A stretch of 64,000 nucleotides of DNA from Tubiluchus corallicola (taxonomy: Eukaryota; Priapulida; Priapulimorpha; Priapulimorphida; Tubiluchidae), in the NCBI GenBank assembly GCA_030141605.1, contig JAQGDQ010000618.1, forward strand, positions 62,001-126,000. The letters are read 5' to 3'. The position numbers were made by a program, and so were the translations under genes. The notes beneath the pieces are model-generated. The model saw only the letters and a list, made by a program, of their open reading frames with translations. It was not told the DNA's origin and made no database searches. Shown here one piece after another: positions 57,279-64,000 of the stretch (the first letter of the stretch is position 1; every line of letters begins with the position of its first letter).

Positions 57279-58325
57279 TAGGGTTACCATATTGTCTGAG
57301 TTGAAAAAGAGGACCACATGTCGAGCATTCGGCTTCTCAGTAATATCGACCTGCGCGAAAAAACTGGTACTTGGCCTTCATTTCATCTGTAAATGCACAC
57401 AATGCGCATTGCTATTTTCTAATTAACTTTTACCAGTTGCTCAAAATTGCAAAACTGCAAAACTATACAAATTTAAAGAAATTCACATAAAACACAAACA
57501 AAATGGCTCCCGGAATACTCCACAACACCATTCTTACAGCAAGTTGCAGTGTTCTTGAATAAGCCTCTGTGACTGAAAAACCAAACCTACTCATTTATGC
57601 AGACGTTATGGCGATAACGTTAATCATGTGACCGGATACTATGCAAATAATCAGCAATTTGTCCCATTTAACCAAGGCAGTAACCTAGTTTATTATCTAA
57701 CTTGGCAATATTTCAAGCCATTAAACTTGACTAAGCTATACTTTACGATGTTGTTATGCACACAGTGACAAGTTGCAACTGGCTCCACTTTTCACCAAAC
57801 CTCCACCTTATACAGCCCTATGAAGTGAAAATTTTACTAATAGATGGCGCAGGTGTACAGTGTACTTAATATTTTGCACAGCAAGCGAATTAATGGAAAG
57901 AACAAGTCACTCAGTATGTTGGGTGACATAAAATTTAAGGAAATTCACATAAAACACAAACAAAATGACTCCTGGAAGCTGACGTCATTTTAAGTCGTTA
58001 GTGAATACACCGAGTATCGACAGCGGTGCGAGTCGTGTGACCCATAGTGATGTGTGCATTGCTTACTTTTGTTCAGTAAACATGTACACAAAGCTTTTAC
58101 AAGGGTTGCATTTTGAGATGTTAGCAACATCTTGTATTGAAAATTAATGAGCTTTTCTTTGTCTCGTACTGTCGTACACTTCTGCAGTTGGCAACGTCCG
58201 TACATACTTACGGATTGAGGCAAAACCTGCCGATTCCAGACAAACTGCCGATTTTTTGAAAACACGCCCGGACAGAGCCCAAAAAGAGGACGTGTCCGGG
58301 GAAACCCGGACGTATGGTAAGCCTA
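57279..58325. mobile_element. hAT-type element with perfect TSD carrying another repeat inside
   Basis: The ends are tagggttaccata and, inverted, taggcttaccata (12 of 13). They are flanked by perfect gctatagc copies at 57271-57278 and 58326-58333. The subterminal words gaggaccacatgtc and gaggacgtgtccgg are typical of this hAT end type. Repeat copy B (57520-57900) lies inside it, flanked by a direct repeat of about 44 bases (57468-57512 and 57930-57973). Confidence 0.9.
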
Positions 58326-58333
58326 GCTATAGC

Positions 58334-59573
58334 TATGTGATCCATTTCCTTACTTGCCACTCCCACCAAGTCTTACACCAATGTAGCAAGGCACAAAATT
58401 TATACTAAAACAGCAGATTCACAGCACCGTGTGCTCAGATGTGTCTTGAAAGATGAAAGAAAAGTGTGTGGAGGGGAACGGTATAGGTAAAAACGACAGG
58501 TAGTTTTAAGGCAAGTAGAAAAAAATTGAAGAATATGCATAACACCCATAAAATGTTAAATTTATGCAAACTAAGCATTACTGATTTTTGCCCCGGAGCA
58601 TATCTGAATACTTTTACGTTATTTCATACGATAAATCCGGATAAGTTTAACAATGTTTCGCTTAACAACACCACTCGCTGGAACGCATCGTTCTCTCACA
58701 TGACACTGGGATCATTAAGAACGGACATACTGTACAAATCAATAAGCGCAATAATATTTTAACACCACTTTTGTCAGAGTCCCGTGGTGGATAATTGATC
58801 ATAGTCAAGTGCAAGTGTTGACTTTATTTATCATCTGCTCAGTGTGTCAGAAACAAGTCCTGGTGTTCGCAATACTTTCGAACAAGCACAATACAGTAGA
58901 GAAGTAGGATAGCACTGAACAATTGTGTTAACCTAGCGATTCCAACCTGGCACTTATTTTCACGTGCTATCTGTCGTAAGCCGTCAGATGAAGTCTCACT
59001 ACGCAGTAATTTACAGCATCGTTTATACCTGTTAATCGTGCACTAAGACCCGTCTAAAGCAGTCAATTTTTTAAACGGCTGCCATTTTCAACATGGCTGC
59101 CACAAGTTTTGTCATTAGTACAATCATATGAAAAATTACTCATGCATAAATAACACAAACAAATTTTATTGTCTGCTATGGTTTCTATGTTGATCGTGCG
59201 GTACACACAAGTGTCTCACGATTCCAAACTTTGTAACAGTTACAAATCGCTAGTGAAGTGTACTTATGATTTTCTTTTGTATATTGAAACTACTGACCTG
59301 CACACTGAAGCCTAATATTTGTAAACATTAGGCAAGAAAGTTCAAACGAATTATAGTTTCATCCGAAATCAAAATTTGCAAAAAAGTAGGGTTTTTTGAT
59401 TATATGATTGCATTACAGCACATAATCTGATATCCATGCGGTCAGGCGTTGCAGTTCTATGGATATGAACGCAGATGAGTTATTAATCAAATCAATTCAG
59501 CAAAACATAATTCTCCTGGCGTAAATATCTTCTTCACTGCTGACTAGAAACATGTTAGCAACAAAAGAAAGCT
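58334..59573. other. 3' flank of NDUFAF4, nothing else recognised
   Basis: A minus-strand AATAAA lies at 59165-59170, about 400 bases past the NDUFAF4 stop, and could be its polyadenylation signal. The short plus-strand frame at 58526-58762 has no known domain. Confidence 0.35.
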
Positions 59574-62500
59574 TCACTTTTTGAATGCCTCAGATGCGAC
59601 TTCTGTCACGTCGGCGCTGTTGTCATTTGGCGACTTTTGAGAAGATGTTTGGGAACTACGACGTACCTGTCTTTCGAGTTCGTCTAAACTGTCTGCTTTC
59701 TTCCTGAAATCTTCTAATAGTTTAGCTCCACTTTTGTCGAGTTCAGAAAGAGTTAAGGCTTTCATGCTTTCCGCGAGTCTCCCGGCCGGAGCAGCAAACT
59801 CTTCCTCCGTTTTCGGCATGTACAGTTCGAAAACTTGAAAGTATTTGAGAATTCTGCTTGCATTTGCGGCTTCCAGGCTGTATTCGCTTGAGAGTTTAGT
59901 CGCCGTCCAAACTTCAGGTTGAGCCTGATGGCGCGACAACATCTCTAATGCTAAACGAAGGCTGATTCTGCCGGGAGGTATCATTTTGGGTTCAGCATAA
60001 CCAAACTTAGGAGCTTCCACTTCGCTCCTGTCTTGTGGTAACGGGCGACCGCTAGAGTCGTCTTCCTATAAACAAGAATAAAACTGTTTCATATAAGCAC
60101 TTTTTATGCATGAGTAACAAAACTGTTTGGCAGCCATATTGCAAAATGGCTGACAAAAAAACTAAAACATCTACTTTTTATCTGACTTAGCGCCATGCAA
60201 GAGAGAATATGACACTTTTTGATATCGTTTACTCCATGTTAATAGTTGTTATGAAATTGACAGTTTCTTATCAACCTGCCTAAGACAAGACCCTGTACCC
60301 AGGAAAGTCCTCCTCTTCATCCAAAGGGGTATAAATTTATCCTCAATGATGTAGATATCCACGACAGTTTGGCATTGAAACCGGGCAAACTGCGGAAAAC
60401 AAGTATTGAACATCAATCCGCCCCGGCCAAGCACAGTTTGACTCGGCCGCTAAAAAGAAACGGTGACCACTCTATCTATTCACCCTACCGTAAAAGATTT
60501 AGTTACAAGTTGTTATGTCTGATTACAACAAATTTCATTCTACAAACTAGTAAAGACTGTAGTCTAGGGCCCCTCAAACTTTGGTAACATTTGGTAAAAA
60601 AATCAGTTATGATTTTATTATGGTTATGTTGAAATAAGTGCTAATTTGATTTGCAATAAATTGAAAAATACTGGCATATTTCAAAGAATATTCTTATTGA
60701 CAAACAAAAGATAACTATTCTAGTTTATTTAAAAGAAGACCGGACAATTGTTTAAACTAAATATCATTTTAATTTACTGTCCAAAATATACATTTACTTG
60801 CCTATAAAAGTTAGCAATTGTTTCTTATATTTGAATAGTTAGCTTAGAAAGTTAATTAATGGCAACCGAACACAGCTATTGCTTACATCAAAAACTAACC
60901 ACAGTTTGTGCAATGGCAGGCGTCTTCCCTTGCGCATCAAGCGCATTTGCATAGGTGTTACAGTACTGCGCATGATGTCACGAAAAATGGGCTTTACATC
61001 GTATGGCGTCAGAAACTAACCACAGTTTGTGCAATGACTGGCATTTTCACATGAGCGTCAAGCATGTTTAAACGCATGATGTCACGAAAATGAGCTCTAG
61101 AACAAAAGGTAACTGTCTTGTATAACGTATCTTACACTGTCATTAGACTGAATCCCAGACGTGACGTAGACGTCTTTCAAGCGGGTGTACAGTTGTTCAT
61201 TTCTAGCTGCTAATTTCTTCTTTATTTCTGTAGCTGCAAATGAAAATACATTAACAGATGGGACACATGCTGGGTTTAAATTACAAATTCTGTAGAAACA
61301 TTTCATTTTGGTATCTTGCATTGAAATTATCATTTTGTAAAAAAACTCATTTCTGTAACATTAACAAACCAGTCAAACCTAGCACCATTGTACGAGATGC
61401 AAAAGCGAAGCAGCCTGGAAGACCATTCATGTTTTCTGAAGTCAGAACCTACCTTTCAGGTGTAATGCGACATTTTGTGAGCGGCACATTTCAACAGCAG
61501 AATCTAGATTTTGGTTTTGATTCCAATTTAAGAAACCTCCAATTGTCAAAGACCTGCCAGGCCTACTTTAAATCTGATTGCGAAACAAGTTGCATAAAAT
61601 CAAACCGCGTGTTCAGCATTGATCGTATTTGCTTTGGTTTTGTTTCAGTTACAAGTCCATAGCAGTCTTGGGAAGGTTTCCATTGGGATTGCAATCATTT
61701 TGTTCAGCTCCATTTCAGAAAAAATAAACAGGCAATCAAATTCTTCGGAAACGTATTCCATTTCCCGGATTTTTCTCAATCATAATTTTATGATTAGATT
61801 AGGTTTATTTGTCTCATTTAAATTTACACATATAATAACATACAATGTTTCTTTAAAATGATAAAAACTACATTGAGACGGGGTGGCGAAAGACCATGAG
61901 GTCACCTAGCAGCCGCACCAATTTATTTGTAATACTTATTTAGTTAATCGAGTGACTCTGTTAGCAGCTTAGTGCGAAACATGTTTAATAATTATAGAAA
62001 TTATAAGTTTACAATAAAAATTGTGTTACAAAAAACTAAAGAAATATATATATATATTTGTTATTAATATCTAATTTACTTAAAGCCTTTGTTAGTGTAT
62101 GCAAAATAACAGATAAACTAAAATGAAAATGCCTTGAACAATAACACAGTAGCACAAGAGTTTAACAATTGACAAACAGACATTTCAAACAGGTCAAAAA
62201 ATCAATCAATCACAGTTTCACAACATTGACAACATGTTCATGAAGTCATCCACAATCATTCTTCTGTGAGATATTGTCACTATGACAAAATAAGCAGCAA
62301 AAGTATTATTTTAGGTTTTAACATTTAAGTTACATAATGAAAAGAGAGAGTACTTGTGTTGCCTATTTTTGCCTGACCATGTCCTTAAACAACTCCTAGG
62401 CAAATATGCTCACAAAAATTTTACAATAATGCTACGTTTTTTCGTACTATGTAAATAACTCAGCATAAACTGATTCATCAATCATACCATCTTGATCAGG

Positions 62501-62626
62501 AACAGCAGCGGCTATCGTGTGTCGAGGAGCCAGCGGTCGCTTTTCTCGTCCAATGGCTTTAAATGCTCTGTTTTCTACATTGAATTTCTGAAATGGTCTT
62601 GAAAGCCGCGAAAAAACCTTTCCCAT
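59574..62626 (-). CDS. NDUFAF4: NDUFAF4-like mitochondrial complex I assembly factor
   Basis: Three minus-strand exons join in phase: 62488-62626 (start codon), 61136-61233 and 59574-60065 (stop). They encode 242 residues. NDUFAF4 acts with NDUFAF3 in the mitochondrion to assemble the Q-module of respiratory complex I. The match follows the family in order. Residues 1-37 begin MGKVFSRL and include FNVENRAFKAIGREKRPLAP and RHT. Residues ~50-72 read EIKKKLAARNEQLYTRLKDV, then YV. Residues ~108-160 carry IPPGRISLRLALEMLSRHQA, EVWTATKLSSEY and SRILKYFQVFEL. Gly2 with Ser6 fits N-myristoylation. At 242 residues it is longer than human NDUFAF4 (175), mostly by a charged, Ser-rich C-terminal tail. 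An acceptor-like ttcag lies just before the ATG, so a non-coding first exon is possible. Confidence 0.93.
60560..60715. mobile_element. Dispersed repeat fragment, pair with 33777-33970
   Basis: It shares stretches around gttgaaat and atttgcaataaat, followed by ttattgacaaa, with 33895-33970. It lies in the NDUFAF4 intron between exons 2 and 3. Confidence 0.4.
61660..61910 (-). mobile_element. Retroposon 3'-end-like repeat, pair with 22800-22945
   Basis: The reverse complement carries ggtctttcgccaccccgtct, with an AT-rich gagacaaataaa stretch nearby, as at 22808-22930. It lies in the NDUFAF4 intron between exons 1 and 2. Confidence 0.45.
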
Positions 62627-62809
62627 ATCACTTGCCTGAAGCCATACAAAATTAAGAATTATTAAAAATTCGTCACAAAAAATTTACAACTTTAAACTAC
62701 TTAGATATGTTTTTCATTAAATCCCATTTACAATAATCAGCAGTGTAAGTAAACAACTATCCATGAAGCCATGTTTTTACTGCAAATATGATGAGTTTGC
62801 ATGATAAAT

Positions 62810-63560
62810 CTAGTAGTGTTAATACATGCATGTCCATCTGTCTAGTAGTATTAATACATGCATGTCCATCTGTCTAGTAATGTTAATACATGCATGTCCA
62901 TCTGTCTAGTAGTGTTAATACATGAATGTCCATCTGTCTAGTAGTGTTAATACATGCATGTCCATCTGTCTAGTAGTATTAATACATGCATGCCCATCTG
63001 TCTAGTAGTGTTAATACATGCATGTCCATCTGTCTAGTAGTGTTAATACATGAATGTCCATCTGTCTAGTAGTGTTAATACATGAATGTCCATCTGTCTA
63101 GTAGTGTTAATACATGCATGCCCATCTGTCTAGTAGTGTTAATACATGCATGCCCATCTGTCTAGTAGTGTTAATACATGCATGCCCATCTGTCTAGTAG
63201 TGTTAATACATGAATGTCCATCTGTCTAGTAGTGTTAATACATGCATGTCCATCTGTCTAGTAGTGTTAATATGTGCATGTCCACCTGTCTAGTAGTGTT
63301 AATACATGCATGTCCATCTGTCTAGTAGTGTTAATACCTGCATGTCCATCTGTCTAGTAGTGTTAATACGTGCATGTCCATCTGTCTAGTAGTGTTAATA
63401 CATGAATGTCCATCTTTCTAGTAGTGTTAATACATGAATGTCCATCTGTCTAGTAGTGTTAATACATGAATGTCCATCTGTCTAGTAGTGTTAATAGATG
63501 CATTTCCATCTTTCTAGTAGTGTTAATAGAAGCATGTCCACCTTTCTAGTAGTCATGTAT
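62810..63560. repeat. 32-bp minisatellite, about 23 copies
   Basis: The unit combines tctagtagtgttaatacatg and catgtccatctg. Main variants swap atgcatg for atgaatg or gtccat for gcccat. The array starts about 185 bases upstream of the NDUFAF4 start codon. Confidence 0.97.
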
Positions 63561-64000
63561 ATATGATTAGTCATGTATGCTCATAGAATACCTCGGTTAT
63601 TGAGTGCTTTTTTTAGGCCCTTTCAGGTTTGCAGAAATGATGTTATACTGTAGTTGAATTGCATTGCGATGCATTGCAGGTCCACATATTGCTTCACTGT
63701 GTACCATGGACAATGTACAATGTAGCTGTTAGACGCATGAAATACACAACAAGGGAGGTACACAGTTAAACAATACACGATGCTCTGATACATGGTCAGG
63801 CATTACATGGCACTGGCTATATGGTAAGGCAGGATGGTAAGAATCACTGTGATACACGGCGAGGCGGTAGAGTGTCGAAGCATATTTATTAATTTCTTAT
63901 AGTACACACTTACATAAAATACACAACCAATTAATCAAATAGAATTTACATGAAAATTAGAGGAAGAAAATATATTAATGAGTGATGAAGTGGGTGCAAG
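63561..64000. other. Non-coding, nothing firmly recognised
   Basis: Several loosely repeated words (gatacatggtcaggc, atggtaaggcagg, gatacacggcgaggc) at 63780-63870 resemble the short repeats at 19300-19460 and 21480-21840. No gene is seen up to the window end. Confidence 0.4.

Noticed and set aside
62810-63560. CRISPR-like array
   Set aside because: The units are contiguous with no unique spacers, and the sequence is from an animal nuclear genome; it is a minisatellite.

Overview
This is eukaryotic, almost certainly metazoan and probably invertebrate, nuclear DNA. It is AT-rich, its genes are split by GT-AG introns, and much of it is filled by mobile elements and minisatellites. I cannot name the species. 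The coding content was rebuilt by joining exons whose reading phase matches across each splice site. Four protein-coding genes can be supported.

Layout. (1) About 1-8124, minus strand: 5' part of a RING-finger/B-box-like zinc-binding protein. It starts at 8124 and six exons join in phase down to 2423; a possible seventh lies near 1254, and the gene probably leaves the window on the left. (2) 11302-25693, plus strand: an eight-exon gene for a predicted 923-residue protein. A long charged, AT-hook-like and acidic N-terminal half is fused to a CCR4/Angel/nocturnin-type endonuclease-exonuclease-phosphatase (EEP) domain in which several catalytic residues are replaced. This is the most unusual gene here. 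(3) 26.3-39.4 kb: no convincing gene; mobile elements and tandem arrays. (4) 39465-50821 or slightly beyond, minus strand: a clear A20/TNFAIP3 orthologue with an OTU deubiquitinase domain (GDGNCLMHA and GSHF motifs) and four A20-type zinc fingers. Consensus NF-kappaB-like motifs lie in its first intron and 5' flank. (5) 51-59.5 kb: no gene recognised; repeats and non-autonomous transposons. (6) 59574-62626, minus strand: a three-exon NDUFAF4 orthologue (mitochondrial complex I assembly factor). (7) 62.8-63.55 kb: a 32-bp minisatellite just upstream of NDUFAF4.

Mobile DNA dominates the non-coding sequence. Several elements could be delimited exactly by terminal inverted repeats and 8-bp target duplications typical of hAT transposons (7778-7949, 10538-10972, 30036-31112, 40302-40782, 42983-44064, 45433-45920, 54700-54995, 57279-58325). 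One of these (42983-44064) still encodes a hAT transposase C-terminus and fills nearly all of an A20 intron. Others are a mariner-like MITE with perfect 29-bp inverted repeats (26732-27190), a tRNA-derived SINE (23389-23668), a 5S rRNA-derived SINE (about 24945-25466), and two 3' fragments of non-LTR retrotransposons (35363-35548 and about 46395-46830). About a dozen tandem arrays (units 31-154 bp) are present. The largest 57-bp array grew from the end of a hAT-like element and is open in several frames only because its unit is a multiple of three.

The genes do not form an operon or pathway. A20 (ubiquitin editing in NF-kappaB signalling) and the RING protein (predicted E3 ligase) are both ubiquitin-related, but nothing in the sequence ties them together.
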